Source: Eublepharis macularius (Eukaryota; Chordata; Lepidosauria; Squamata; Eublepharidae). From it: a stretch of DNA of 64,000 nucleotides. The notes beneath the pieces were generated by a model. It was not told the DNA's origin, did no database searches, and saw only the letters and a list, made by a program, of their open reading frames with translations. The position numbers and the translations under genes were made by a program. The DNA lies in assembly GCF_028583425.1 (NCBI RefSeq), contig NC_072796.1, forward strand, positions 127,941,464 to 128,005,463, read 5' to 3'. Below, piece by piece: positions 10,853-25,402 of the stretch (its first letter is position 1; the number at the start of each line of letters is the position of its first letter).

Positions 10853-10942
10853 GCGCGATCCTAAATAGAGTTACTCCAGTCTAAGCTCATTAAAACCAAT
10901 GGGCTTAGGCTGGTGTGACTCTGTTTAGGATTGCACTGCAAG
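10853..10942. repeat. Short palindromic interspersed repeat
   Basis: GATCCTAAATAGAGTTACTC...TCTAAGC and its inverted partner TGTGACTCTGTTTAGGATTGCA face each other across AATGGGCTT. Related copies are at 20992-21078 and 44839-44912. Confidence 0.65.
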
Positions 10943-11669
10943 AGTTTCGGTTTGCATGCAGTTCCCCGCCCCGAACTGGCATCGCATCGGGGCCGAGCGT
11001 CGGGGTCGCCCACACCCCCAGGAGGGGTTGGGGGGGTGTCGCAGCCTGCAAGCCTCCCAATGCAGCTGCGCGCGAAGATTTGCAAAAAGAAATGAGTTGC
11101 TGCGTTAAGCTCTCACCAGCTGGAAAGCGGAGGCAAGGCTTAACCCCCGTCCTGAGCACCTTTACACGGAAGTAAGCCCCAGCTGCAAAGCCTGTCAAAC
11201 TCCAGAGCCTCCGGGCTTCCTTAGTGACCGGCTCTCCGCTTCCTATCCCCCCTCCTTCCTCCCCGGGAAAATCGGATTTCGAAATAGTCGCGTCTGTAGG
11301 TGAACCCGCTCACCTTCGCCACCCTGATATTGTATCGCAAGAGTAAGGGGGGGGGCAGAAGAACCCAAAGAGTTCCCCAGAACCCCCCCCCCCCGGAAAC
11401 TTGCAGCGGTTTCTTTACCATCCATAGCGTGCTTGAGCCAATGGCATGCCTAGACCGTTTTGCCGCTTCCAGGAAAAAAGAAACAGCCTGCGATACCGAG
11501 GAAGACCCGCCAAAATAACGCAACACCTGGCGCAAACTACCGGATTCTCCAGAAGTCTTCGGCAGGCGGGAGGTTAAAAAGAAAAGCGGGAGGGGGGCTC
11601 ATCTTTCTGGTCACGGCGTTGAGGGAAAACGTGTGGTGCCCCCCTCCCTTTTGTGTTTTAATAATATCT

Positions 11670-12600
11670 AGCCCGACGAAGACTCCCGCAGAACCCGAAA
11701 GCTTGCACCCGGTGAATTCGGTTGGTTTGCAAACCGCAATGCAACGCCCTTGCTCAAGGTAAACTCTGCACCGGAGAATGCTCGTGTGGCGCACTTTCTG
11801 CACGGAACCAACCCGGTTTTGAGCTCAGGCGGAAACCAAAGGTTGAGGGCGGAGGAGGGGAGAGTCGCCCCCTCCCCTTTTCTTCCTCACCCGGCTCTCC
11901 CCAGCACACAACTGGGAATCCAGTCCTACCACCACCGCGCCCCAACTTTTACTAAAAACTGCCCTTGCTTCGTAAATTATTTCGAAAGCAACCAAGAGAC
12001 CCGGGAGAAGAGCTAACAGCGAAAAGGGGAAATAATCGTGACCCGGAGGCTCTGCACTAAGAGCTCGGCGTCTCCCCTCAAGAGTAGCCTGGGAAAGGGA
12101 GGGGGCGCGCCCAAGCGGGTCTACTCGGAACCAATTCCTCTTGGATTCCGCGCTCCCGGGAAAGCGCCTTTAGCGACTGTGGTCGAAGCAGACTTGCAAC
12201 CCAGAGAGGAAACCAAACACACCCAAACATCCAGTCTGATGAAGAATCCTACAGAGCCTGGAAACTTGCACCAGGTGATTTCGCTTAGCTTTGCAAGCTG
12301 CAAAGCAATGCCCTCGCCTCCCAGTAAAACATGCATCGGAGAACGCTCTTTGCAAGGAATTAAGCCGCTCTGAAGCGCCGGCGAGAAACGAAGGCTCGGG
12401 GCGGAGGAGAGGACGCTCGCCTGCTCGCCTTTCTCTCCCTAACCAGCTTTCCCCGCCACCCGATCCCTTGCCCGTTTCTTCGGAATCCAGTCCCTCCCTT
12501 CGCGTGCTCTTAACCGAACGCTTCCCTTGCTTCGGATATGATTTCGAAGGCAACCAGGAGGGAGAGCTAAGCTAATAGCAAAAAGTGGAAATAATCGCGA
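11670..12600 (+). repeat. Direct duplication of about 370 bp upstream of MYC
   Basis: Copy one is about 11670-12040 and copy two about 12233-12600, offset by about 560 bp. Shared landmarks in order are GCTTGCACC/ACTTGCACC (11701, 12264), TTTGCAA-rich sequence, AAACCAAAGGTTG/AAACGAAGGCTC, CTTGCTTCG, ATTTCGAAAGCAACCA and GAAATAATCG (about 12031, 12590). Identity is clearly high in the second half and weaker in the first. The start of each copy (CCCGACGAAGACTC / TCTGATGAAGAATC) looks like a family F repeat end. Confidence 0.6.
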
Positions 12601-12610
12601 GCGCCTTAAG

Positions 12611-12626
12611 GCAGCAGCAGCAGCAG

Positions 12627-12667
<41 letters not shown>
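12611..12667 (+). repeat. Compound (CAG)n(CA)n microsatellite
   Basis: About six CAG units run directly into about 18 CA dinucleotides. The tract is about 420 bp upstream of the MYC TATA box and is likely to be length-polymorphic. Confidence 0.9.
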
Positions 12668-12668
<1 letters not shown>

Positions 12669-12825
12669 CGCCGGTGCGCCGATCGCCCCCCGCCCCGGTG
12701 CTTTTTACTATGTTTACTTCCGTCGGGGCTGCGATAGTAAAAAAAGCAACCCGGCCGTCCCGAGGCAGCAGCGGCCGCAGTGCAGGGTGTCCTGGCGGGC
12801 GCGCGCTCCGGCTACGGGGGCGCGC

Positions 12826-12896
12826 CCCTTCCCCTCCCAAACAGCCCCCCCTTCCCTTGCAATGCAGCCCCCTCCCCTCCTCCAGCTGCCACCCGT
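12826..12896 (+). promoter_or_regulatory. MYC: C-rich promoter tract, candidate counterpart of the MYC NHE III1/CT element
   Basis: Runs such as CCCCTTCCCCTCCC, CCCCCCCTTCCC and CCCCCTCCCCTCCTCC stand on the coding strand 200-260 bp upstream of the TATA box. Mammalian MYC has a similarly placed CT element that forms G-quadruplex and i-motif structures. The position and strand agree, but the mammalian repeat itself is not conserved, so the correspondence is inferred. Confidence 0.4.
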
Positions 12897-13054
12897 TTTG
12901 ACTTGCAACGGCAGCCGTGCCTGCTGCTTGCCAATCCCGGGAGAAGGAAGGAGGGGGCTCGCTCGCTCCAGTCTTCTGCTCTGGGGGGGGGGGGGTCTCT
13001 TCTTGCTACTCCCGAGGAGGCGTCCCCTTTTTTTGCAAAGAAGCTGCCGGAGTC

Positions 13055-13065
13055 TTGGCGGGAAA
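13055..13065 (+). promoter_or_regulatory. MYC: E2F-type site of the MYC promoter
   Basis: TTGGCGGGAAA lies 25 bp upstream of the TATA box. Mammalian MYC P2 carries the same core just upstream of its TATA box, where it mediates E2F control. Sequence and spacing both fit. Confidence 0.8.
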
Positions 13066-13089
13066 GGGGAGGGGGGCGGAGCGAGCGTC

Positions 13090-13095
13090 TATAAA
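13090..13095 (+). promoter_or_regulatory. MYC: MYC TATA box (P2-equivalent)
   Basis: TATAAA followed by GGCCGGCC parallels the mammalian P2 context TATAAAAGCCGG. A TCAGCATT initiator-like site places the start near 13118. No second TATA box matching mammalian P1 is visible in the preceding 300 bp. Confidence 0.8.
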
Positions 13096-13117
13096 GGCCG
13101 GCCTGCCTACCGCACTC

Positions 13118-13489
13118 AGCATTTTGCCGGAGAGGCGAGCGAGCGGGAGGGTCGCGGAGCGCTCGCTGGCTCTGTCGGGAGGAGCCGAAGGGGGGGAGGA
13201 AGCGAGGGAAGCAGCCCACCCACCCTCTCCTCGCCAGTTTTAAAAGGGACGCGGAGCCAGCCCGGCTCTCCCCAGCCGCCGCCAGCCGCTTGTTGGACTT
13301 ACAGTATCCCGCTTGCTTTTCTCCAAACGAGACCGGCGAAGAAATCCAGCGCGAGAAGGGAAGGCAAAAGCGCCCCGCGATTGTTCCGGGGCGGTTTTTC
13401 TCTTTGGAATCCTTATCTTTTTCCCTTTTTTTGCACCGTTCCGTAAAACCGGCCCGCTGGATTGCCTAGCCGGTATCTGGAAGGAACCG
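13118..13489 (+). other. MYC: MYC exon 1 (5' UTR with upstream CTG start)
   Basis: A GC-rich leader with blocks resembling mammalian exon 1: TTGGACTTACAGTATCCCG, and a 3' end CTGGATTGCCTAGCCGGTATCTGG just before the donor. The last 33 bases form 11 open codons from CTG, in frame with exon 2. Confidence 0.8.
13457..13459 (+). promoter_or_regulatory. MYC: Candidate non-AUG (CUG) start of the longer Myc-1 isoform
   Basis: CTG is followed by 10 sense codons that end precisely at the exon 1 donor, then 6 codons in exon 2 before ATG. The predicted extension is LDCLAGIWKEPAPFSAA, with no stop and no frame break. Mammalian and avian MYC initiate a longer isoform at a CUG at the end of exon 1, and the mammalian one also begins CTGGATT. 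No ATG occurs in this frame between the two starts. Confidence 0.75.
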
Positions 13490-16700
<3,211 letters not shown>

Positions 16701-16702
16701 GG

Positions 16703-16888
16703 GGTTGCCGACTCCAGGTTGGGAAATTCCTGGAGATTTGCAGGAGCCTGGGGAGGGTCCTCAGAGAGGTATAATGCCCTGGAGTCCAGCTTCTAAAGCA
16801 GCCATTTCCTCCAGGGGAGCTGATCCCTGCAGTCTGGAGATAAATAGCAGTTTTGGGAGATCTCCAGCCACCACCTGGAGGTTGGCAA
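16703..16888. repeat. Family E repeat in MYC intron 2
   Basis: GGGTTGCCGACTCCAGGTTG to CCACCTGGAGGTTGGCAAG, with the characteristic GGTATAATGCCCTGGAGTCCA centre. Confidence 0.8.
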
Positions 16889-18654
16889 GTGGAGGGGGAG
16901 GTCACTGTGTCTTAGAAAAATGTGCCTTTGGGTGGGAACTGGTGCAGTCCTCAGCATATTTGCTTGGAAATAAGCCCCACTACATTCAGTAATGTCCTAA
17001 GTAAGTGCCTCTAGGATTGTAGGTTTGGCAAAGTTCACAGGTAAGTATGTGTGTGTACAGTATACACAACGAGAGAGGGTTGCTGTTCCAATCGTTTCTG
17101 TAGGCACAGAAGCTGTAATGAAATTTGGCCTGCAGTTGGGGGAGATGTGGCCTCTAGGGCTGGTTCCCTCCTTGCTCCTGTCTGTTGGGACACTTGGGAA
17201 AGTATTTTAAGGTTGCTAGGGAGGAGTTTGCTCCTCGAGGGTTTTATTTCCTCTCTATCTTTCGTTCTGTCGCCAGACTACTTACTTCCAAAAAAACAGA
17301 AGTTGTCGGTCTCCTCTTTAAAGACCTTAATCAGCGCTGCTCAGAGAAAGCTCGCCGCACCAGAAGGTGGAGCAGTGCAATCTCTGTTCCTTCACCTCTT
17401 CCCCAGTTGAATTGTTCCCACTGTGCAGGTGGGAGCACTGAGGCTGTGAATGGTTTTTGCTGGAGGTAGCTGGGTCAGCCCGTAGCTGGGGAGAGGTTTG
17501 AACCTGCATCTGCAGGGCCAAATAAAAAAGTCTGCAAGACGGCACTGTCTAGGGGGGGGGGGCTGCAGCCCAAGGCCATCAAAAGGGGCAGCCCTTGAGA
17601 TTAAAGGCTTGCATAAGAGCCCCTGGTATTTGGTCTCCCCTTGCTTGTAAACATGGAAGTATCTCAAACCTTTCCTTGCAGTGCATCAGAACATTGATGA
17701 ATCTGGGGCGGGAGGCTCAAGGTGTTTGGCGTGTAATCACGCTACAGCTTGCTCAGTGTTTGTGTAATGAATCCTAGAGGAATGCCTTGTGTTTTCTTAA
17801 AACCACACGCTGGCTGGTGTGAATATCGAGAGACGTGTCTTTCCTCCCCCCTGCCCCAAATATTTCCGTGCCTCTGCAGCCTCCCCTCCTCCATTAGCGC
17901 ATGCATGCTTTTTCAAAAATGCCACGTTAGTGACACTCGCAGCTGGGCTTCTTGCAAATTCCGTTCCTTGGGGGAAAGCAGGCGGTTTAAACCTAGGGGA
18001 TTCGTCCTTGAATTTGTCTCCTGTTCTGACTTCCTGCGCAGGTAGTGGGGAAGAGTTAGCAACTTCAAGGCATTCAGGAGGGCGGGGTAGCAAACAGGAG
18101 AGAAAGCTTGGGGTGGGAGGGAGTGCGGTTTTTTTTCCAGGACATTTTCTCAGGTAGCTTTTTCATACGACAACGCCCGCATTAGGCAGAACTAAATAAT
18201 GATCTTGCCAGGTGATCTTTATGCTGCAAATCTCAGTGTGGGGAGAGCTTTTTCTAAAGGTGTTCTTAAGGTGAAGGCACACTATATTGCGCAATTCCTG
18301 GGCGCGGCTTCAGCAGTCTCCGTGCTGTTGGCATGTTGATTGTTTGCATAGTCGGCTCTGTCTGACCCAGTTCAGACAACCACATGCACAATAATGTCTT
18401 CCCCCAGCCATATCCTCACACGGTTAAGTGTAATGTGTGAACAGAGGTTAATTGCCAGCCTGGCCAGGTGCTGTGTCCATAGTGGATTTGATGGCCACAG
18501 TTCTGCCAGCTTGGCACTTCGTTCTGTTCACACATTGCAGTTGCCTAGATAACACGTTTAACATCACTTCCTGTACATGCAAGCTGCTACCTTACCTGCC
18601 TTGCATGCTTAATAGCATCCTTCCTCTAAGCAGCTCAACACGACATCGCTGATT

Positions 18655-18800
18655 CTCATCACAACAACCTTGCGTGGTAGGTTAGGTTGAGAATGGGTGG
18701 CCAGCCCAAGGTCGCCCAGAGAGCTTGATGGCATTTGAACCCATTTTCCAGATCCTAGACGAGTGCTCTAACCACTGCACTGCGCTTCCCTTGTTGACTA
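18655..18800 (-). repeat. tRNA-derived SINE in MYC intron 2
   Basis: On the minus strand a B-box-like GGGTTCAAATGCC, the A-box region GTGCAGTGGTTAGAGC and a GGGCGACCTTGGGCTGG body identify an older tRNA-type SINE. Confidence 0.7.
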
Positions 18801-18923
18801 AGATCTGCCCTTGCTCTGCTGTCTTTGGAAGGCTGCTGTTGAGAGTTATGCAATCTTGTAATTTCAACATCTTGAGATCTGGAAGCCAGGATTCAGTTAA
18901 CAGCCCTTCGTGGAATCCTCTAG

Positions 18924-19736
<813 letters not shown>

Positions 19737-20151
19737 AAGAGAGGAGGGAAAAGAAGAATCCCCATAGACATTGGTGGGGGTCCGCATAGACTGGGATTAA
19801 GGCCAACATAATGAGACGTTTTTAGTGTTTCTTAAACACTCACAAAAAACAAAAGTACTGGTGAACTTGACAATTTCATGGAACCGTTCATTGCATGCCC
19901 TACAAACTACACAACCTTGGCTTGACCTTGACAAAAGGCGGGCCAGAACCTCAAAACTGCCTCATCACAAAACTTTGGGATGATGGGGGCCGATATCTCT
20001 TCACACCTGGGGGATGAACTTTATTTTTTTTCCCCTTTATTTTTACTTTTTTTGTATTTAAAGATTTCCCCCCCCCCCTCTTAAGATGATTCCTTTTCCC
20101 CAAATCTGCTGTAGATATATTTACACATCTTAATGACATGTAAATATCTTT

Positions 20152-20157
20152 AATAAA
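20152..20157 (+). terminator. MYC: First MYC polyadenylation signal
   Basis: AATAAA within CTTTAATAAAAATCTTTATAG, a context that closely matches the first mammalian MYC signal. Confidence 0.75.
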
Positions 20158-20350
20158 AATCTTTATAGAAAAATTCTAAAAAAAAAAGTGCAACAGATAA
20201 TGCTTAGAGGTTGTGGCAACTGGATTTATGACTGTCTTGAACTTTTGTGCCATAACATTTCATAAAGAAAAAAATTTCTGGTCATTTTTATTTAAATACT
20301 TTTTTGTCATCTTTTTTTAAAGAAATGATTTTATTTTGTGTTTCTAGATA

Positions 20351-20356
20351 AATAAA
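20351..20356 (+). terminator. MYC: Second MYC polyadenylation signal
   Basis: AATAAA in TAGATAAATAAAATATTT, about 200 bases after the first. Mammalian MYC also has two signals with the second preceded by a T-rich tract. Confidence 0.75.
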
Positions 20357-20513
20357 ATATTTCCCCTAAATTGTAATTAGCTAAATCTTGTGTAAACTGC
20401 CCTGTCTATTTAACATTTTGGAGTTTGACTCTTTACTTGCCCAAACAACGTACAGAGTGAATTACTGGTGATAGTAGTAAGCATGTTGTGTGATTGAGCA
20501 TCATGGCAGAGTC

Positions 20514-20915
20514 CAGGGCTCATTTCGAGGGGGAATGCACAGGAACGCGGTTACGGCAGTTTCCCAAAGAGGTCACATGTCAGGTGGCCATTTTGGGCCC
20601 GTTTCGGCCTGGATTGGAACTGAAACGACCTGGATCAGGCCTCTGACGGGTGGTGGATCACTCTCCTGCTCATCAGTGGCCCGATCCTGACCATTTTGGG
20701 GCCCTTTTCAGCCCCCTTTTGCCATTTTGGGCCCAATTTCGGCCCTGAAAGGCCAGGGTTGTGTCCGAAACAGCCAGAATAGGTGGTGTTAGGGAGTGTG
20801 GCATATGCAAATCAGTTATACTAATGACACTTGCAGTGATGGCAAGCGGCATGGCATATGCTAATATGTTATGCTAATGAGATCCTCCAGCTCCTTTTCT
20901 ACGAAATGACCCCTG
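20514..20915. mobile_element. Nonautonomous hAT-type element, family A copy 1
   Basis: Ends are CAGGGCTCATTTCGAG and CTACGAAATGACCCCTG (complementary in the first 14 or so bases). Flanking 8-mers GCAGAGTC and GCAGAGAC differ at one base. The interior has repeated CATTTTGGGCCC modules and ATATGCTAAT-type segments near the right end. No transposase. It lies 140 bp past the MYC 3' end. Confidence 0.8.
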
Positions 20916-20991
20916 GCAGAGACCATGTCTGTGGCCAAATGTTGGACTCACCCCCAGTGATAAGGAAACAGCCTTCTTAATGATACTGTCA

Positions 20992-21078
20992 GTGCAATCC
21001 TAAGAAAGGTTGCTCCAGTCTAAGCCCATTGATCTCAGTAGGCTTAGACTAGAGCGACTCTTCTTAGGGTTGTGCTGT
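20992..21078. repeat. Short palindromic interspersed repeat
   Basis: AGTGCAATCCTAAGAAAGG and its inverted partner CTTAGGGTTGTGCTG flank TCTAAGCCCATTGATC. Same family as 10853 and 44839. Confidence 0.65.
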
Positions 21079-21794
21079 TTTGCAAAAGATAATAAGATGC
21101 CTTCAGACTGCCACACATTACTAGTGCGTCTAGTATTTGCTCTACCCAGTGCATCAAGGGGAGGGGGGTGTTGGTACATGTGTATGTGCGCTTGGCGTGC
21201 AACGAGTCTCAAATTTCGTGTCCAGCATCTTCAAATTCTATGCAACAGGAGCCAGAAAAACTTTTCCCTACAGCCAATCAAAGCATAGCAGGCTGCATTT
21301 TAAGCTTGGAGTGTCCTTCCACCTGAAGTTAACAAGGTTTTCCTGTTTTATCCCAATGATCCAATGTGGTTAGGTTGAAAAAGAGTGGCTAGATTCCAGG
21401 CATCCCCTACATCCTTCATGTTGGAGCCTGGGTGTCTCTGGGAATGCCACACTCTCTAAATCAACAGAATTTTGGGGGCGCTTTAAAAGACTCATATCAA
21501 GAGGGTAGCCATGTTGGAAGAGCAAGACCGAGTCCAATAACAAGCTTTCCAGGGTCATAAGCTTTCAAGAGGCAAAGCTCCTTTCATTAGATGTAAGGGA
21601 ATTTTGCTTTTGAAAACTCGTGCCCTGGAAAACTTGTTTGGCTTCAAGGAGCTAAGATCAAGGACTCGTTAAGGACTCTTGATCTTAAGACGTTGGGTTC
21701 AGACTCTGATCTCTACAAAATGCTCCTGAGGAGTAACATGAGAAAGGTCTGGTGGGGGCTGGGAGGGTGAGATTGGTGGGAACAGCATATTTTG

Positions 21795-21978
21795 TCTAGC
21801 AGCGCCTTTAAGACCAACCAACTTGATTATAGCATAAGCTTTTGAGAACCACAGCTCTCTTCGTCAGGTGCATCTGACGACAACTGTGGTTCTCAAAAGC
21901 TTATGCTACAATAAAGTTGGTTTTAAAGGTGCTATGGACTCTACTATTTTGCGACTACAGACTAACACGGCTAACTCC
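21795..21978. repeat. Palindromic interspersed repeat (family F)
   Basis: GCATAAGCTTTTGAGAACCAC and its inverted partner GTGGTTCTCAAAAGCTTATGC sit back to back, followed by ACAGACTAACACGGCTAACTCCTCT. Confidence 0.8.
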
Positions 21979-22089
21979 TCTACGTCCATATTTAGTCTGG
22001 GTCTGACCCAGCGCCGGTTTTATTTCAGCATTAGCTTTTGGGACTTAGGCCTTCATCAGCAACATGGAATCATTTTGCAGACACTTTAG

Positions 22090-23320
22090 TAACCAAAGTG
22101 GGTGTACTTACAGGAGATAAACTTAAATCATTTGGGTGTTAGTCCCTGTCAAAGGGAAAGGAACGGAGGTTGCACAGAGTGGGCTGGCCGAGAGGTCAGG
22201 ACTTCATTTCTCACACATACAGATAAAAGCCCAGAGCCAACGAAGTCAGTGGTTCACGGGCAAAGATGAACTCGCCGAAGTAGAGGCATGTCTATTCAGA
22301 ATCTATGCAGTGAACTAACAGGCTAAAAAGGGATAGGTGCAATTTGGATCTAATTAAGAGATCAGAGTGAAGTCCCACGTTTAATTGACGGATCTAATTG
22401 TTCTACTAAGTTGGATTTTCCATGTCTCGGCACTGAGATGTCCAAGTAACTATCTTGAGTACATTACTACCCACCCACAACAGATGTGTTTGTTTTGATG
22501 TGTACCTTGGAGTTAAGTATATCACAACAAGCTTCTTAAGAGGTGATAAACTTGTCTATAGCACTCTAATGGCTCGTGGAGATGAATGCTCGTCCGTTCA
22601 GAAATACTCTCGGGTATATAGGAAGCTGGTGTGTCATGGACAAATTCTGGCCTTTTTTGGATGGATGAACTTTGACGGTGTGAGTCCTGACCTGCGGCCC
22701 TGGCTCTTACTTTCCTTTTAAAAAATAGTCTGGCGTAGGGTTTCACAGATCTGATGGCTAATGCAAGTGGCCTGAAGGCTTCTTGCAGCAAGGGAAAGTG
22801 TTTGAGGGATCCTGCTCTCGGAGTGATTTCGACTCCTAGCTTTGGTCCAATGGACTAATGAAGCCTGATGCAAGCTGTTGGGCTGGTTGTCAGGGCATTC
22901 TGGGGGAGTCCACCATTGCCCAACCAGAAGTTGCTCCCCTAATGTGGGCTGGTTGAATTGTATCCTCTGGTCGAAAGCACCTCTCTTTAGTGCAATGGAG
23001 CAGCAGGCCGTATGTTGCAAAGGTAAAGCAAAGATTTTCCCAGGCAGCTTATACTCTGTCAGAAAGGTCCTATTTAACCTGGAATCTGTGCTTCAAATGC
23101 AAAGTAGTTCACAAATTTAGCCCTGCAACTGCTTTGGTGGGACCTCAGTGGGATTTCTCTAGAGGAGATCCTTTAGGGCTTGGTATGAGCGCCAACATAG
23201 AACATCCGAAGTCACATATGGTTGGGTTCTCATTGTGGTCAGACTCTTGCATGATTGGATGTTCACTTCAAAAAGGCGGAGCCTCTGCATGGGGGTGAAA
23301 AAAGCTCTTTTAACATCCTT
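22090..23320. other. Interval without recognised gene
   Basis: No coding domain, splice pattern or repeat identified on either strand. Open frames of up to about 100 codons overlap on both strands. Confidence 0.35.
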
Positions 23321-23327
23321 GATTTTT

Positions 23328-23730
23328 TTCATAGAATCATAGGGTTGAAAGGGACCTCTAGGGTCATCTAGTCCAACCCTCTGCACAATGCAGGAAATTC
23401 ACAAATATCCCCACAAACAAACACACCCAGTGACGCCTGCTCCATGCCCAGAAGATGTCAAAATACCTCCAGGATCCCTAGCCAAACTGGCCTGTGGAAA
23501 ATTGCTACCTGACCCCAATGTGGCGATTGGCATTATCCTGGGAGTCTTAAGAAGGTCACGAGAACTAAGCACTGGTGTAACCCTTCCTGCCCTCCCTCTC
23601 ATGGTCTGCCCAGGGTCACAGTATCAGCACTGCTGTCGGATGGCCATCTAGCCGCTGCTTAAAAGCCTCCAAAGGAGGAGAGCCCACCACCTCCCGAGGA
23701 AGCCTGTTCATAGAGGGACCACTCTGTCAG
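23328..23730 (-). mobile_element. CR1-like LINE 3' fragment
   Basis: The plus strand reads ATAGAATCATAGGGTTGAAA then CATCTAGTCCAACCCTCTGCACAATGCAGG, the antisense of a CR1-type 3' end. Later AAAGGAGGAGAGCCCACCACCTCCCGAGGAAG is the matching upstream part. No intact frame. Confidence 0.75.
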
Positions 23731-24386
23731 GATTTAGTTATCCTGTCCTAAAGCTCTAGACCCTGCCAGGGTAGTCCCCTTTTACCAAAATGGCTGGTGA
23801 AAATCAGACACTGAAATGAGGCTTTTTAAAAACATTGCCACAGTTGAGCAAAGACCAAAGTCCAGCCTGTTTTCCCAAGTACAACACTCCATAAAACAAC
23901 CTGATCTGACACATACTTAGTCATTTCTGACATTTCTATTCAGCCTCTCAATAAAACCTTCCTGAGGTAGCTAACAAAATTCCAGTGTTTCACTGTATAT
24001 GAGCAATATTAAAAGGTTTAGATCTCCCAGAGTGGGACTGGTTTGAGAAAGGAGCGAGTTTGTCAGTAGCTCCCATATATTCCTTACTTTATTCTCCTCC
24101 ACCCCCTTTAGAGATCTGTCTCTATTTAAATGCAGTTGCTTTCCCATGTGTTAAACTTTCTGAACAAGAGATGCAATGAATTCCAAATAAATACTTGGGA
24201 GAACCAGCCTGTTGAGCCGGTATGAGGTGCCTAAATTGGCCCACTAAATCAGTTCCACATCACATGGAATGAAATAAAAGTTACTCTCAGGGACTGATTT
24301 AATGTAAGCTGTCGGTTGCATATTGTGTGCAGGCAGTGAGTCCCACATACCTTTGGATATGGCCCTTCAATGGCAGCCTTGGTGGT

Positions 24387-24596
24387 CTGAGAGCCAAGCT
24401 ACAAGTGACACCGGACACAGGTTGGACACTTGTCAGCTTCCCTCAAGTTTTGATGGGAAATGTAGGCATCCTGGTCTTGCAGCTATAATGGAGAGCCAAG
24501 CTGTAAAACCAGGACGCCTACATTTCCCATCAAAACTTGAGGTAAGCTGACAAGTGTCCAGCCTGTGTAAGGCGTCACTTGTAGCTTGGCTCTCAG
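24387..24596. repeat. Inverted-repeat element (MITE-like, family C)
   Basis: The arms are near-complementary over about 90 bp: CTGAGAGCCAAGCTACAAG at the left, CTTGTAGCTTGGCTCTCAG at the right, with CTCAAGTTTTGATGGGAAAT and its complement inside. A second GAGAGCCAAGCT sits at the centre. No clear flanking duplication. Confidence 0.75.
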
Positions 24597-24754
24597 TCTA
24601 TGAACTAGGTTACTCTTATGCCCATTTTATATGTAGGAGGAAAGAGAAGCCATGGAGTGTCGAATTGCCCATGGCAATAAGACACAGTGATCTATTGTAT
24701 GGTTAAGTAAAAAAGGAGTCCAGAGACGTCTTAAAGACTAACAAAGTCAAGGAC

Positions 24755-24962
24755 AGCCAACCTAGTGTAGTAGAGTGTTAGACTAGGAGACCCCGGTTCG
24801 AATCCCCATTCTGTCACGGAAGCTTGCTGGGTGGCCATGGGCCAGTTACTCAGCTTAACCGACCTCGCAGTGTGAGGATAAAAGGGGGGAGATGATAAAA
24901 GCCAGTTTGGGTCCCCATTGGAGGAAAAGGTCAGCTATAGAGGAAGTAAAAAATAAATAAAA
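24755..24962 (+). repeat. tRNA-derived SINE
   Basis: B box GGTTCGAATCC, body GGGTGGCCATGGGCCAGT, GTGAGGATAAAAGG and GGGTCCCCATTGGAGG, then an AAATAAATAAAAAT tail. Confidence 0.8.
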
Positions 24963-25089
24963 ATCTATTCCCGTGGAAGCTTGTTTGAGTCAGAACTCAT
25001 GTCAACATCTAAGCTACCGCCGGACGTGTCTTCTTGCTGCTACAGGCTAAAATGGCTACCCATCTGGAATCATTATTTTGTATGGTTAG

Positions 25090-25394
25090 CAGGGCTTCCC
25101 CCCCCCCGGCACCTCTAGAAAATGGTCACATGGTCGGTGGCCCCGCCCCCTGATCTCCAGACAGAGGGGAGTTTAGAATGCCCTACGCGCCGCTGAGCAG
25201 GGAGGGCAATCTCAACTTCCCTCTGTCTGGAGATTAGGGGGCGGGGCCACCGACCATGTGACCATTTTCGCCAAGGGTGATTTAAACTTTAAAAAACTCC
25301 CCCCTTGTTCCAGCTGACCCGAAGTGACATCATTGTGCGGTCCTGAGTTCCACCACTGAGTTCCAACACCTCTTTTCCCAGAAAAAAAGCCCTG
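25090..25394. mobile_element. Nonautonomous hAT-type element, family B copy 2
   Basis: CAGGGCTT at the left and AAAAAAAGCCCTG at the right, with perfect flanking 8-mers ATGGTTAG. The interior contains the inverted GGTGGCCCCGCCCCCTGATC arms and the segment GAGTTCCAACACCTCTTTTCC. Confidence 0.85.
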
Positions 25395-25402
25395 ATGGTT
25401 AG

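Larger units (their letters stand above)
9700..13054 (+). promoter_or_regulatory. MYC: GC-rich upstream domain of MYC
   Basis: Base composition rises sharply from about 9.7 kb, with many CpGs and G or C runs, and continues through MYC exon 1. This is the expected CpG-island setting of a MYC promoter. It includes a short inverted repeat at 10853-10940, a duplicated block at 11670-12600, a CAG/CA microsatellite at 12611-12667 and a C-rich tract at 12826-12896. Open frames here follow GC bias and are not called. Confidence 0.6.
19737..20375 (+). other. MYC: MYC 3' UTR
   Basis: AT-rich with several blocks that parallel the mammalian 3' UTR: CACAACCTTGGCTTGA, AACTGCCTCA, and TGTAAATATCTTTAATAAAAA. 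CTGCCTCA at about 19956 is the type of element discussed as a let-7 site in human MYC; here it would pair with a G:U wobble, so this is only suggestive. T-rich and ATTTA-like stretches fit an unstable mRNA. Confidence 0.75.

Noticed and set aside
11000..12800. Far-upstream element (FUSE) of MYC
   Set aside because: No AT-rich stretch matching the mammalian element was found at the expected distance.
12787..13446. 219-codon frame through the MYC promoter and exon 1
   Set aside because: It crosses the TATA box and transcription start; composition-driven.
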